From positions 62,001 to 126,000 of the forward strand of contig CANIKO010000006.1 of assembly GCA_947468275.1 (NCBI GenBank): a stretch of 64,000 nucleotides of DNA. Reading direction: 5' to 3'. The position numbers and the translations under genes are program-made. Numbering within the stretch: the first letter of the stretch is position 1; the number at the start of each line of letters is the position of its first letter. The DNA is from Bacteroidota bacterium (GTDB taxonomy: Bacteria > Bacteroidota > Bacteroidia > NS11-12g > UBA9320). This document shows positions 1 to 9,129 of the stretch, in pieces. Under the pieces are notes generated by a model. The model made no database searches and was not told the origin of the DNA. It saw only the letters and a program-made list of their open reading frames with translations.

Positions 1-1
1 A

Positions 2-613
2 ATAACTTACCTGATTTCTTGTGGAACGGCAATTTGCGGTGGAAGTGCCATTGCTGCCGTTAGCCCAGTTATGGAAGCCGATGAAAAAGAAATATCAATG
101 GCTATGGCTACTGTTTTCACCTTGAATGCTATTGCCTTGCTCCTGTTTCCATACATAGGCCATATTTTAGGTTTATCGCAACATCAATTTGGCCTTTGGT
201 CGGCCATTGCCATTCATGATACAAGTTCTGTAGTTGGAGCTGCTGCTGCTTATGGCGATGAGGCGTTAACAATTGCTACTACTATAAAATTAGCCCGTGC
301 TTTATGGATTATCCCTATGGTAATCATTACGGCTATGATTTATGGTAAAAAAGCTGGAGTAAAATCGTTTCCAGTTTTTATTTTATTGTTTGTTTTAGCA
401 TCTTTGGCCAACACATATTTAAATATTTCCAAAGAAGTTTCAAGTGGAATTGTAAGCCTTTCCAAATCTGGTTTAAGTATTACCCTGTTGCTTATTGGAG
501 CCAATATTTCGATAAAAAACATTCGTGAAACGGGCGTTAAAGCACTTCTTCTTGGCTTTTTATTATGGTTCATTTTACTAATCGGAACTTTACTGGCGGT
601 GATGAATTTTTAG
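2..613 (+). CDS. YeiH/UPF0324 family putative sulfate exporter (5' truncated)
   Basis: This is the C-terminal part of a polytopic inner-membrane protein. The reading frame is open from base 2, so the gene starts before the window; the first ATG seen (71) is internal. The opening residues contain the pattern CGTAICGGSAIAAVSPV, close to the CGxSICGxSAIAA signature of the YeiH/UPF0324 family. At least five hydrophobic segments follow, with HDTSSVVGAAAAYG between two of them, also typical of the family. Members are annotated as putative sulfate exporters, but the substrate is poorly established. Nothing nearby suggests sulfur metabolism. The family call is firm, the substrate is not. Confidence 0.85.
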   Translation: MTYLISCGTAICGGSAIAAVSPVMEADEKEISMAMATVFTLNAIALLLFPYIGHILGLSQHQFGLWSAIAIHDTSSVVGAAAAYGDEALTIATTIKLARALWIIPMVIITAMIYGKKAGVKSFPVFILLFVLASLANTYLNISKEVSSGIVSLSKSGLSITLLLIGANISIKNIRETGVKALLLGFLLWFILLIGTLLAVMNF

Positions 614-702
614 AATCAATATTTTCTTAAATGTTTAATATTTCATTATTGATATAATCCGTTTTTTAATGATTTACTTTGTAGTAATAAATACGCAAAA
701 CA

Positions 703-1119
703 ATGAAAAACACAAAATTAAAAAGTGAAATTGAAGAGAAAATTGCCTCTAAAATTAATGAAATTGCTAAAGAACTGAAAGTAGAAGGACATGCTATAAG
801 CAAGTCCATTACTGATGCTTCAAAAAAAATTGCCAAACATCTTGCTAAGAAATTAAAAGAGTTTGAAAAGAATAATACCCCTGCAAAAAAGGTTAAACCA
901 ACACCAATTGCAAAAAAGTCATCAATGACTTTGACACCATCTAAAACACAAAAACCTGTCGCTAAAAAACAAAATAGGACTGCTTCTACAAATACGGTGG
1001 AAGCCTCCCCAAAAACGGTCGTTGCAAAAGTTGCGACAACAGCCCCAAAGCCAATAAATAAGAAGAGTGTAACTTTAAAAAAGGCAACTTCTACGATAAA
1101 AGGATCTACCAAAAAGTAA
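703..1119 (+). CDS. Lysine-rich histone H1-like protein
   Basis: A 138-residue very basic protein. Residues 1-62 are charged and predicted helical, alternating Lys/Glu with Ile/Ala/Leu, so they could form an amphipathic helix or coiled coil. Residues 63-138 are a disordered Lys/Ala/Pro/Thr tail with repeated AKK and KKxxxPxP units, like histone H1 C-termini and bacterial H1-like proteins such as AlgP. There is no signal peptide, so it should be cytoplasmic. Likely roles are binding DNA, RNA or polyphosphate; that is inferred from composition only. It lies 80 bp upstream of a ParA-type ATPase on the same strand, which raises the possibility that it is the cargo or adaptor partner. The overlapping minus-strand frame is hydrophobic and looks like a shadow. 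Confidence 0.75.
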   Translation: MKNTKLKSEIEEKIASKINEIAKELKVEGHAISKSITDASKKIAKHLAKKLKEFEKNNTPAKKVKPTPIAKKSSMTLTPSKTQKPVAKKQNRTASTNTVEASPKTVVAKVATTAPKPINKKSVTLKKATSTIKGSTKK

Positions 1120-1199
1120 GAATATATTTTCTAATACATCAATTAATGCCATACCAATTAAAGAAAATATTGGTTTGATAACTTAATCTGGATTAATGT

Positions 1200-1943
1200 A
1201 TGATAACCATTGCATTATATAATTTTAAAGGTGGTGTGGGCAAAACAACCTCCGCGGTAAATCTTGCATATCTGGCTTCAAATGAAGGAAAGACAACACT
1301 ATTGTGGGATTTTGACCCTCAGGGTTCCGCGTCCTATTTTTGCCAAGTTAACACTAAAATAAAGGGCGGTGCCAAAAATATTATTGGAGGCAAAAATGAT
1401 ATTTTAGAGGCTATAAAAGAAACGGATTATCAGGATTTAGATGTATTGCCGGCAGATTTTTCAATCCGCAATATGGACATCATTCTGGATGACACCAAAA
1501 AATCTAAAAAAAAGCTAAAATATATTACAGACCAATTTAGTAAAAAATATGATTTCACATTTATTGATTGTCCACCAGGACTATCACTTTTAACAGAACA
1601 TATTTTTCATACCGCCGATTATTTTATAGTTCCTATAATCCCTAGCACATTGTCCATTAGAACTTACCATCAGGTAGTGGATTATTTTAATAAAAACAAT
1701 CTGGATACTAAAAGAATTCTGCCCTTCTTTTCTATGGTTGATATCCGAAAAAGTATGCATAAAGAAACAATGGAAACTTATTTCAAAGAAGAATCAAATA
1801 TCTTAAAAACCATAATCAAATATTCTTCTGACATAGAAAAAATGGGCATTGAACTTGCTCCATTGCCTGCTTTTGCGCCAAATTCTAAATCAGCTTTGGC
1901 CTATAAAACTCTTTGGAAAGAAATTAAAAGGAAGATTAAGTAG
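1200..1943 (+). CDS. ParA/Soj family ATPase
   Basis: A 247-residue cytoplasmic P-loop ATPase of the ParA/MinD superfamily. The deviant Walker A motif KGGVGKTT is at residues 10-17, the switch I region WDFDPQGSAS near 39-48, and a Walker B-like FTFIDCPPG near 119-127. These enzymes dimerise on ATP, bind nucleoid DNA and position plasmids, chromosomes, carboxysomes or other cargo. The protein is short, like orphan ParA/McdA types, and no ParB gene is adjacent, so it is unlikely to be the main chromosome Soj. Its same-strand upstream neighbour is a lysine-rich H1-like protein. It ends 2 bp before the convergent aspS stop. The cargo is unknown. Confidence 0.9.
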   Translation: MITIALYNFKGGVGKTTSAVNLAYLASNEGKTTLLWDFDPQGSASYFCQVNTKIKGGAKNIIGGKNDILEAIKETDYQDLDVLPADFSIRNMDIILDDTKKSKKKLKYITDQFSKKYDFTFIDCPPGLSLLTEHIFHTADYFIVPIIPSTLSIRTYHQVVDYFNKNNLDTKRILPFFSMVDIRKSMHKETMETYFKEESNILKTIIKYSSDIEKMGIELAPLPAFAPNSKSALAYKTLWKEIKRKIK

Positions 1944-1945
1944 AT

Positions 1946-3682
1946 TTATTTCAACCCCAACTCTTTCTTTTGCTCATCACTAATCGCCGACGGGGCGTCA
2001 ATCATCACATCTCGGCCCATATTGTTTTTTGGGAAAGCTATAAAATCGCGAATGGTTTCGGAACCACCGAATAAGGAACATAAGCGGTCAAATCCAAAAG
2101 CAAGTCCTCCATGTGGCGGAGCTCCATATTCAAAGGCATTCATCAAAAATCCAAACTGTGCCTGAGCTTGCTCATCGGTAAATCCAAGAAGTGAAAACAT
2201 TTGTTTTTGTAAATCCTTGTTATGGATGCGAATGCTTCCACCACCTACTTCCACACCGTTTATTACCATATCATAAGCATTGGCTCTTATTCTGCCGGGG
2301 TCAGTTTGCATTAGCAAAATATCCTCTGGCTTGGGCGATGTGAATGGATGGTGCATGGCATGCCAGCGGTTCGTTTCATCATCATGCTCCAACAGCGGAA
2401 AATCAATAACCCAAAGGGCTTTATAATTATCCGGTTGGCGCAAGCCTAGTTGTTTCCCTATTTCCAAACGAAGTTCATTCATTTGCTTTTGGGTGGTATT
2501 TAGGTCGCCGCTCAATACTAATATCAAATCATTTTTTTCAGCTTTGCAGGCAGTAGCCCAAAGTTGCAACGCCTCCTGATCATAAAATTTATCAACCGAT
2601 GATTTTAAAGAACCGTCTTCACCCACGCGGCAATAAATCATTCCTTTAGCTCCTATCTGCGGCCGTTTTAGGTATTCAGTTAATTCATCCAATTGCTTGC
2701 GGGTATAGTTCGCAGCCCCTTTGGCATTTATAGCAATAATGGTTTCTGCAGTGTCAAAAATCCCAAAACCATTGCCTTTAGCCACTTCATCCAAATATAC
2801 AAACTGCATATCAAAACGAATATCTGGCTTATCACACCCATAGAGCCTCATAGCGTCATCATAACTTATGCGAGGTAAATCCGGAACAGAAATTCCCTTT
2901 ACCTCCTTAAAAAGGTATTTAATTAAATCTTCAAAGAGGTTTAAAATATCCTCCTGCTCCACAAAGCTCATCTCACAGTCAATTTGAGTAAATTCAGGTT
3001 GACGGTCGGCTCTCAAATCCTCATCTCTAAAGCATTTTACAATTTGATAGTATCTATCGAAACCACTTACCATTAGCAATTGTTTAAAAGTTTGGGGACT
3101 CTGTGGCAAAGCATACCATTCTCCTTCATTCATGCGAGAAGGCACAATAAAATCACGGGCCCCTTCGGGCGTAGATTTTATTAAAACAGGAGTTTCTACT
3201 TCTATAAAATTTTGAGCATCCAAAAACTGGCGTGTATATTTTGATACTTTATGGCGCAATTCTAAATTGCGGCGAACTACTTCGCGTCTCAAATCCAAAT
3301 AGCGGTACTTCATCCGCAACTCATCACCCCCATCGGTTTCTTCCTCAATGGTAAATGGCGGAGTTTTTGATTCGTTCAAAATTTCAACATTGGAAACCTG
3401 AACTTCAATATCACCCGTTGACATTTTAGGATTTTTAGCCGTTCGTTCAATTACAGTTCCTGTGATGCGCAAAACATATTCACGACCCAAATTTCTTGCT
3501 TTATCAAAAACAGCCTTGTCTCTGTTTTCGTCAAATGATAATTGCGTCATTCCATAGCGGTCGCGCAAGTCAATAAAACCAATGGTTCCAATATCGCGGC
3601 TTTTTTGCAACCAACCACTTAAAGTTACTACTTTTCCAACGTCTGAAAGGCGGAGTTCTCCGCAGGTATGAGTTCTTAACAT
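1946..3682 (-). CDS. aspS: Aspartyl-tRNA synthetase
   Basis: Class II aminoacyl-tRNA synthetase that charges tRNA-Asp in the cytoplasm. From the N-terminus there is an OB-fold anticodon-binding domain (about 1-105), the catalytic core with motif 2 [18 protein letters not shown], a bacterial-type GAD insertion (about 285-410), and motif 3 GLAFGFDRL near the C-terminus. I start it at the ATG at 3682 ([10 protein letters not shown], 578 aa) and not at the TTG four codons upstream, because that TTG lies inside a perfect -7 promoter element (3692-3699). The length is normal for a bacterial AspRS. It converges with the parA-like gene. Confidence 0.97.
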   Translation of the reverse strand: MLRTHTCGELRLSDVGKVVTLSGWLQKSRDIGTIGFIDLRDRYGMTQLSFDENRDKAVFDKARNLGREYVLRITGTVIERTAKNPKMSTGDIEVQVSNVEILNESKTPPFTIEEETDGGDELRMKYRYLDLRREVVRRNLELRHKVSKYTRQFLDAQNFIEVETPVLIKSTPEGARDFIVPSRMNEGEWYALPQSPQTFKQLLMVSGFDRYYQIVKCFRDEDLRADRQPEFTQIDCEMSFVEQEDILNLFEDLIKYLFKEVKGISVPDLPRISYDDAMRLYGCDKPDIRFDMQFVYLDEVAKGNGFGIFDTAETIIAINAKGAANYTRKQLDELTEYLKRPQIGAKGMIYCRVGEDGSLKSSVDKFYDQEALQLWATACKAEKNDLILVLSGDLNTTQKQMNELRLEIGKQLGLRQPDNYKALWVIDFPLLEHDDETNRWHAMHHPFTSPKPEDILLMQTDPGRIRANAYDMVINGVEVGGGSIRIHNKDLQKQMFSLLGFTDEQAQAQFGFLMNAFEYGAPPHGGLAFGFDRLCSLFGGSETIRDFIAFPKNNMGRDVMIDAPSAISDEQKKELGLK

Positions 3683-3691
3683 TTTAAGGTG

Positions 3692-3699
3692 CAAATATA
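3692..3699 (-). promoter_or_regulatory. aspS promoter -7 element TATATTTG
   Basis: Read on the minus strand this is a perfect match to the Bacteroidota -7 consensus TAnnTTTG. Only 9 bases separate its last G from the aspS ATG, so the leader would be only a few bases. It supports the choice of start at 3682. Confidence 0.65.
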
Positions 3700-3763
3700 T
3701 TATATGTAATTCATAACTATTTTTTAAATCAGGGTAAGATGTTTTTTGTATGGGTAATTTATT

Positions 3764-3771
3764 TAAATTTG
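3764..3771 (+). promoter_or_regulatory. Promoter -7 element TAAATTTG
   Basis: Perfect TAnnTTTG match 18 bases before the ATG at 3789. A TTG about 15 bases upstream (3746-3748) is a poorly spaced candidate for the -33 box. Confidence 0.5.
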
Positions 3772-3788
3772 TTAAAAAAATTACAGTT

Positions 3789-4226
3789 ATGAAAAGATTT
3801 GTTTATTCCTTATTATTCCTAGCATTACCAACATTTTTATTTGCGGGTGACACTGAATTCTCTTATGATAAAAGTTCTTTAACAAACGAATTTAGACAAT
3901 TGGACAAAGTCGCTGCTTATGTTGACGAAACCAATATTTCCTACACTGAACTTTCTAATTCCCACATTTTTAAAGGCAATATTGAACTAACCAATGCCAT
4001 AGCCGTTAAACCAAATTTAAAATTTGAAGATGTAGATTGGGGAGCATTTGCTTGGGGGTTTTGCTGCTGGCCTATTGGTATTTTTACGGTTATATTGAAG
4101 GAGGATGCAGATAAAAATAGCAAAAATTCTTTCTTCGCCGGTATTGCTAGTAAATATATTGCTACCGGAGTTGCCTATGTTATAATATATGCATATTCAC
4201 TAAGCTCGGGATTTGCTTTTTATTAA
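3789..4226 (+). CDS. Small exported TM2-like protein (paralog A)
   Basis: A 145-residue protein starting [20 protein letters not shown], a clear signal peptide. I use the ATG at 3789; the longer frame from 3750 puts 13 residues before the signal peptide and overlaps the promoter. The mature N-terminus has a Phe-Ser-Tyr-Asp-Lys motif followed by polar sequence. The C-terminal half has two hydrophobic segments, the first with [10 protein letters not shown], joined by a charged loop and GIASKYI, resembling a degenerate TM2-type helical hairpin. It shares this plan (signal peptide, Tyr/Phe-x-x-Asp-Glu/Lys motif, hairpin) with the genes at 14328 and 14862. Function unknown; probably an envelope protein. 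Confidence 0.6.
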   Translation: MKRFVYSLLFLALPTFLFAGDTEFSYDKSSLTNEFRQLDKVAAYVDETNISYTELSNSHIFKGNIELTNAIAVKPNLKFEDVDWGAFAWGFCCWPIGIFTVILKEDADKNSKNSFFAGIASKYIATGVAYVIIYAYSLSSGFAFY

Positions 4227-4270
4227 AATTTGAAGATGAAAATAATTTTATTTCGATAACGAATTACATT

Positions 4271-4927
4271 TTATTTTCCAAATCTGTCCTTTTCAAGTTT
4301 CCGTTCGTTCAATAATTCTATAGCATTATTAAGATGCATATAATTTTTTAAATAGGTCTCAATAGTTAACCTATTCATTTTACACCGGTATTTTTTTATC
4401 AGTTCAATAGAAGCTTCAGCAAAGTGTTCAAAAAATCTTTTTTTCACCAAGCCTAAAGCTGCGGCATTGGCAATATGCGCTTTTTGTTTATAAAACTTTA
4501 AGGACAAATCCGTTTCTGAAATTTTTTCTGATTTTAAAGCATTGAATTTAAAATCATTGCTATTAAAGGCAGTTTTCCAATAAAAAACATACTCTTTATA
4601 GTTTTCTAATTTTGAAAAACGCGTGAACAAAATGGAATTTTCACTCAATAATTGCACATCCCTTAACACCTTCATGGTATCGAAACCTAAATCAAGTAAG
4701 GCATAAATATTGGCATTACGAATAATCATCGCCCTATTCCACTTATCTTTATTTTCGGATACTTTAGCCCAGTAATGATTTCTTTGATCAGTGAAAAAAC
4801 TGTCGGTTTTTTCGTCAAACCATTTATAGTTGCCATCATTATCCCTATATCCAAAATTTTTATTGGCAAAGCAATTGGATAGTGAAATCGATAAGAGTAA
4901 TACTAATATGAAACTTTTACACTTCAT
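4271..4927 (-). CDS. Hypothetical exported protein, possible lipoprotein
   Basis: A 218-residue protein I do not recognise. It begins MKCKSFILVLLLSISLSNCF, a hydrophobic signal sequence ending in Leu-Ser-Asn-Cys; Asn before the Cys is unusual for a lipobox, so lipidation is uncertain. The mature part has a Gly-Tyr-Arg-Asp-Asn-Asp-Gly-Asn-Tyr-Lys-Trp-Phe start and is otherwise charged and mostly helical, with a Lys/Arg-rich end. It converges with the small exported gene at 3789, 44 bp away. No promoter motif was found upstream. Confidence 0.6.
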   Translation of the reverse strand: MKCKSFILVLLLSISLSNCFANKNFGYRDNDGNYKWFDEKTDSFFTDQRNHYWAKVSENKDKWNRAMIIRNANIYALLDLGFDTMKVLRDVQLLSENSILFTRFSKLENYKEYVFYWKTAFNSNDFKFNALKSEKISETDLSLKFYKQKAHIANAAALGLVKKRFFEHFAEASIELIKKYRCKMNRLTIETYLKNYMHLNNAIELLNERKLEKDRFGK

Positions 4928-5030
4928 CTATTTAATGAGATTATTTTAAAAGTGAGACAATAACAAAAAGTTAATTTATTGCAGGATGGCTATAAAAAAC
5001 TTCAATTATTTTCTATTATTAAGTACAAAT

Positions 5031-6977
5031 TTACACCCTTTTTAAAGGAAAATCTTTCACCTTTCGATTAAAAATAAGCGGGTAGGTTTCTGTGGTTACT
5101 ATGGCTTGATCTAACCCAAAACCTTTTTCATCAGACAATCCAAAACGCTTAATAACGGAATGCCCAAATACCAAAAGTTTATCAAAAAAGCGCATTTCAT
5201 TTTCATATGAAAATTCTTTGGCTATCATCACATACCTAAAATCTCCACCAATAAAACTGTACTGGGTTCTGTACTCTTGATCTACGTCTAGTTCGTGGGT
5301 TGCTATTAAATCTTCAATAACCTTGCGAAGTAAAATATTTATTTTTTGCTCAACCCTAAAACCAAGTTTAAAATCAACACGGACAATATCATTGGGCACT
5401 ATCTGGGTCACTACATATTCGCAGGTATATGGCTGATCCTGAACATCTACATGCACTAGCCAATATACATCAGCTCGCTTAGGTTTGTTTTCAAAAATGG
5501 AATAAATAATCTTTTTTTCAACCTTATCCACCTTCTCACTACTAGTTAAAAACACTAAATTGGTTGCATTTTTTGGAAAAGAAGTATCATTACTCAATTT
5601 TTCTAGCATTGGTATAAAAGGTTTTAACTCTACAAATTCTACCAATTGGTTTCGAATTTGACGGGCCCTGTACCATACCATCATAATAGTTACTAATAGT
5701 GCAGCTATGATTATTGTAACATAACCACCATGACTAAATTTTTGAAGGTTTGCGAGTAAAAATGACACCTCTATAATTAAAAAAGTGATCATAAATAACG
5801 CCACTAATATGGAGCTTACCTTGAGCCTTGTTCGAAGATAAGTGCCAAAAAGCAAGGTGGTCATCATCATACACAATGTAATGGCTAATCCATATGCTGC
5901 CTCCATATTGGTTGATTCACGGAAAAAATAAACAATAAAAATACAACCAACCCACAAAAGAAAATTAATGGCAGGCACAAAAATTTGTCCTTTTTGCTCA
6001 GTAGGATAAACTACTCGCATTTTAGGCCAAAATCCCAATCGAATGGCTTCACTTATCAATGTAAATGAACCTGTTATAAGGGCCTGACTTGCTATAATAG
6101 CAGCCAAGGTAGCAATGATAACTCCAGGGATCAAGAACCAGGATGGCATAGTTTCAAAAAATACTCTTCTATCCCCTAATGGTTCTCCCAAATGAGAAAG
6201 TAACCAAGCCCCTTGCCCAAAATAATTAAGCACCAGACAGGTTTTTACAAAAATCCAACTAACTCTAATATTTTTTCTTCCGCAATGCCCTAGGTCACTA
6301 TATAATGCCTCGGCCCCCGTAGTACATAAAAATACGCCACCCAAAAGCAAGTATCCTTGGGGATAATTACGCAATAAATCATAGGCATAAAACGGGTTAA
6401 ATGCTTTAAAAACGTTTGGAAAAGTGGCAATTTGAGATATTCCCAATACGGCCAACATACCAAACCATATTACCATTACTGGAGCAAATGATTTGCCCAC
6501 TGCACGAGTTCCAAATTGCTGGATAAGAAAAAGTAAACTTAAAATCACCACAACAATCTGAACCGTTGGAAGGTTAGGTATTCTTTTTTCTAACCCCTCT
6601 ACAGCTGACGCCACAGAGATAGGCGGTGTAATAATACCATCGGCTAAAAGAGCACTCCCTCCTATAATTGCAGGAACGAGCATATATTTTGTTCTTCTCT
6701 TAATTAAAGCGTATAAAGAAAATATTCCGCCTTCCCCGTTGTTATCAGCCCTTAAAGTTAGCACAACATATTTAAGTGTTGTTTGTAACGTTAGGGTCCA
6801 AAAAACGCAACTTAAAGCCCCTAAAATAAGTTGTTCGGTAATTATTTTTTTCTCCCCAAGTATTGCATTAAATACATAAAGAGGAGATGTGCCTATATCG
6901 CCATATATAATGCCGATTGCAATTAGAACTCCGGCCATATTAAATGGAATATGGTGGGATCCATTTGTGTGTTTCAT
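5031..6977 (-). CDS. kup: Kup-type potassium transporter
   Basis: A 648-residue inner-membrane K+ uptake protein of the KUP/HAK/KT family, usually a K+/H+ symporter. The signature GIIYGDIGTSPLYVF lies at about residues 22-36, followed by about twelve hydrophobic segments to roughly residue 435. A soluble C-terminal domain of about 200 residues completes it. Family features GAEALYSDLGHCG and GEGGIFSLYAL are present. The length fits bacterial Kup. It is a single gene with its own promoter (TAATTTTG at 7000-7007, minus strand). Confidence 0.96.
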   Translation of the reverse strand: MKHTNGSHHIPFNMAGVLIAIGIIYGDIGTSPLYVFNAILGEKKIITEQLILGALSCVFWTLTLQTTLKYVVLTLRADNNGEGGIFSLYALIKRRTKYMLVPAIIGGSALLADGIITPPISVASAVEGLEKRIPNLPTVQIVVVILSLLFLIQQFGTRAVGKSFAPVMVIWFGMLAVLGISQIATFPNVFKAFNPFYAYDLLRNYPQGYLLLGGVFLCTTGAEALYSDLGHCGRKNIRVSWIFVKTCLVLNYFGQGAWLLSHLGEPLGDRRVFFETMPSWFLIPGVIIATLAAIIASQALITGSFTLISEAIRLGFWPKMRVVYPTEQKGQIFVPAINFLLWVGCIFIVYFFRESTNMEAAYGLAITLCMMMTTLLFGTYLRTRLKVSSILVALFMITFLIIEVSFLLANLQKFSHGGYVTIIIAALLVTIMMVWYRARQIRNQLVEFVELKPFIPMLEKLSNDTSFPKNATNLVFLTSSEKVDKVEKKIIYSIFENKPKRADVYWLVHVDVQDQPYTCEYVVTQIVPNDIVRVDFKLGFRVEQKINILLRKVIEDLIATHELDVDQEYRTQYSFIGGDFRYVMIAKEFSYENEMRFFDKLLVFGHSVIKRFGLSDEKGFGLDQAIVTTETYPLIFNRKVKDFPLKRV

Positions 6978-6999
6978 TTTTTTAAAAAATATAAGGGGG

Positions 7000-7007
7000 C
7001 AAAATTA
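7000..7007 (-). promoter_or_regulatory. kup promoter -7 element TAATTTTG
   Basis: Perfect TAnnTTTG match on the minus strand, 22 bases before the kup ATG. Confidence 0.55.
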
Positions 7008-7089
7008 AATGAACACTTAACACAAAATCAGATTTTTACTTAATTTTTATTCCCTAATTATCAACGCATTAAAACAGAATTTTAACTAT

Positions 7090-7548
7090 TCACAAAAAAC
7101 GGGTCATTAATTTAGCAACTATTGTTTTATCTATAGGAAAGGTGACATCCTTTTCTTCAATTGCTTTAATATCAATCCAAAAAAACTCAAGTTGGTGGGT
7201 TTCGCTTTGTGAAAGCAACATTGGAAAACTTTCAAAATCCGGACAGTTTAAAATATCAATAAAATAGTACACAGAAAGAAGTTGTTCGTTTTGATAAAAC
7301 GCACTGCGTTGAAAAAAATCAGTGGTATAAAAATGGTCGTTAATTTCGCAATCCAAGTTCAGTTCTTCACGAATTTCACGCTTCAACCCTTCTGTAAGTC
7401 CTTCGCCAAACTCAAGCCCGCCGCCCGGAAATTTTGTAAATTCATAACCATTCATATTTTCTTTTACCAACAATACTTTTTGGTATTTTATAAAAATCCC
7501 ATAAACACGAATATTAAACTTATCGATTGGCTCCGGTTCGTTACCCAT
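7090..7548 (-). CDS. Nudix hydrolase
   Basis: A 152-residue Nudix-fold protein, expected to hydrolyse a nucleoside diphosphate linked to another group. The Nudix box reads GGLEFGEGLTEGLKREIREE, matching Gx5Ex7REUxEE; the usual Gly after EE is Asn. Such boxes bind the catalytic Mg2+ with the REUxEE glutamates. The FPGGG just before the box also fits. The substrate (dNTP, NDP-sugar, other) cannot be told from sequence. A -7 box (7556-7563) sits 7 bases before the ATG, so the leader is very short. Confidence 0.9.
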   Translation of the reverse strand: MGNEPEPIDKFNIRVYGIFIKYQKVLLVKENMNGYEFTKFPGGGLEFGEGLTEGLKREIREELNLDCEINDHFYTTDFFQRSAFYQNEQLLSVYYFIDILNCPDFESFPMLLSQSETHQLEFFWIDIKAIEEKDVTFPIDKTIVAKLMTRFL

Positions 7549-7555
7549 TATTTTT

Positions 7556-7563
7556 CAAAAATA
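7556..7563 (-). promoter_or_regulatory. Nudix gene promoter -7 element TATTTTTG
   Basis: TAnnTTTG match on the minus strand with its final G 8 bases from the start ATG; transcription would begin at or next to the start codon. Confidence 0.45.
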
Positions 7564-7657
7564 ATTCTTCCCGACATGGTTCTTATAGAATATTTATAGT
7601 TGGATTGTTAAATGGCATTAACAATAGACCGTATTGTAGGTATGAAAAATTTCAGAC

Positions 7658-7719
7658 ATGATTGAAACGATATTTAAATATTTTCAATCATTATAGCCCA
7701 AGATTTAAATCGTGGGTTA
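7658..7719 (-). repeat. Two adjacent REP-like palindromes
   Basis: Two hairpins stand side by side. The first (7658-7691) pairs ATGATTGAAA with TTTCAATCAT around an AT-only centre. The second (7694-7719) pairs TAGCCCA with the end GTGGGTTA around GATTTAAATC. A similar TAGCCC...GGGCTA hairpin, also preceded by another palindrome, is at 14235-14297, and an ATGATT/AATCATT palindrome is at 16323-16360. They look like small dispersed intergenic repeats. Strand is arbitrary. Confidence 0.6.
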
Positions 7720-7787
7720 CAAATCATAAAGTCTTTTGTTTTTTGTTCTATAATTAGCTGAAATTTGCAATTAATTACAACCCGATT

Positions 7788-9125
7788 ATGAAACCCACAC
7801 TTATAAAAAACGCTTTAATTATTAACGAAGGAAAATCATTTACCGGCGATTTGCTTATAAAAAACGGACGAATAGAAAAAATAAGTCAGCAAGGGATAAG
7901 TGATAATAACTATGAAATAATAGAAGCCGGTGGACTTTGGCTTATGCCCGGTGTGATAGATGACCAAGTACATTTTCGCGAGCCGGGACTTATTCATAAA
8001 GCTACCATAGCCACTGAATCGGCTGCTGCCGTAGCCGGAGGAACTACCACTTTTATGGAAATGCCAAATACAGTGCCTCATGCGGTAACACAGGAATTGT
8101 TGCAACGCAAATACGACATTGCCCAAAATTGTTCACCGGCCAACTATTCGTTTTTTATGGGTACTACTAATGAAAATTTGGAGGAAGTATTAAAAACAAA
8201 TCCAAAGAATGTATGTGGAGTTAAAATTTTTATGGGCTCCAGCACCGGCAATATGCTGGTAGATGAACCCGATATTTTAGAAAATCTTTTTTCAAGATGT
8301 GAGTTGCTTATCGCCACGCATTGCGAAGATGAAGCAACCATTAAAGAAAACATGCGGATATATACCGCCAAATATCATGAAGATATTCTACCGCATTTTC
8401 ATCCTGAAATAAGAAGCCGCGAAGCCTGTTTAATTTCGTCATCATTTGCTGTAGAATTAGCCAAAAAATACGATACTCGATTACATGTACTGCACATTAC
8501 CACATTGGATGAAATTTCACTATTTTCAAATAGTATTCCTTTAAAAGACAAACGAATAACATCTGAAGTATGTGTGCATCACCTCACTTTTGATGCCGGG
8601 GATTATGAAACTTTGGGGAATAAAATAAAATGTAACCCGGCTATAAAATATGCTGAAGACCGCGATGCTCTTTGGCAAGCATTAAATAATAACCAATTGG
8701 ATATAGTGGCCACCGACCATGCCCCGCATACTTTGGAGGAAAAAAATCACCCTTACTTAACTTCACCATCCGGATTACCCTTGGTGCAACATAGTTTGCA
8801 GCAAATGATTGAACATGCCAATCATGGATTGATAACAAAAGAACGAATGGTTGAAAAAATGAGTCATGCACCCGCAGAATGCTTTAAAATTTCGAACCGG
8901 GGATATTTACGTGAAGGTTATTTTGCCGATTTGGTTTTGGTAAATCCTGATGAAAGTTATACGGTTTCACAAAACAATATTTTATACAAATGCGGTTGGT
9001 CTCCGTTTGAAGGAAAAACGTTTTCATCCAGTATTCACAGCACTTATGTGAATGGAATAAAGGTATTTGACAAAAATGGTTTAAAAAATGAATTGGCCGG
9101 AATGCGGCTTGAATTTGAACGATAA
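7788..9125 (+). CDS. pyrC: Dihydroorotase (Bacteroidota subtype)
   Basis: A 445-residue amidohydrolase that closes carbamoyl-aspartate to dihydroorotate, the third step of UMP synthesis. The metal-site region reads IDDQVHFREPG, followed by AAVAGGTTTFMEMPNT. Gln60 replaces the first His of the usual His-x-His pair while His62 remains; as I recall, this variant is shared by Bacteroidota dihydroorotases, so it is probably not a defect. Other ligands appear in IATHCEDE, LHVLHITT and DIVATDHAPH. Allantoinase or hydantoinase is less likely because DHAPH and the C-terminal CGWSPFEG match the dihydroorotase group. It converges with lptB, 4 bp between stops. Confidence 0.92.
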   Translation: MKPTLIKNALIINEGKSFTGDLLIKNGRIEKISQQGISDNNYEIIEAGGLWLMPGVIDDQVHFREPGLIHKATIATESAAAVAGGTTTFMEMPNTVPHAVTQELLQRKYDIAQNCSPANYSFFMGTTNENLEEVLKTNPKNVCGVKIFMGSSTGNMLVDEPDILENLFSRCELLIATHCEDEATIKENMRIYTAKYHEDILPHFHPEIRSREACLISSSFAVELAKKYDTRLHVLHITTLDEISLFSNSIPLKDKRITSEVCVHHLTFDAGDYETLGNKIKCNPAIKYAEDRDALWQALNNNQLDIVATDHAPHTLEEKNHPYLTSPSGLPLVQHSLQQMIEHANHGLITKERMVEKMSHAPAECFKISNRGYLREGYFADLVLVNPDESYTVSQNNILYKCGWSPFEGKTFSSSIHSTYVNGIKVFDKNGLKNELAGMRLEFER

Positions 9126-9129
9126 AAAA

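Noticed and set aside
666-1112. Minus-strand 148-aa hydrophobic ORF opposite the H1-like gene
   Set aside because: It is a mirror of a lysine-rich coding sequence (AAA codons read as TTT), giving artificial Phe-rich sequence, and has no homologous motif.
3683-3694. Upstream TTG start for aspS
   Set aside because: It lies within the -7 promoter box; the ATG at 3682 gives the normal AspRS N-terminus.
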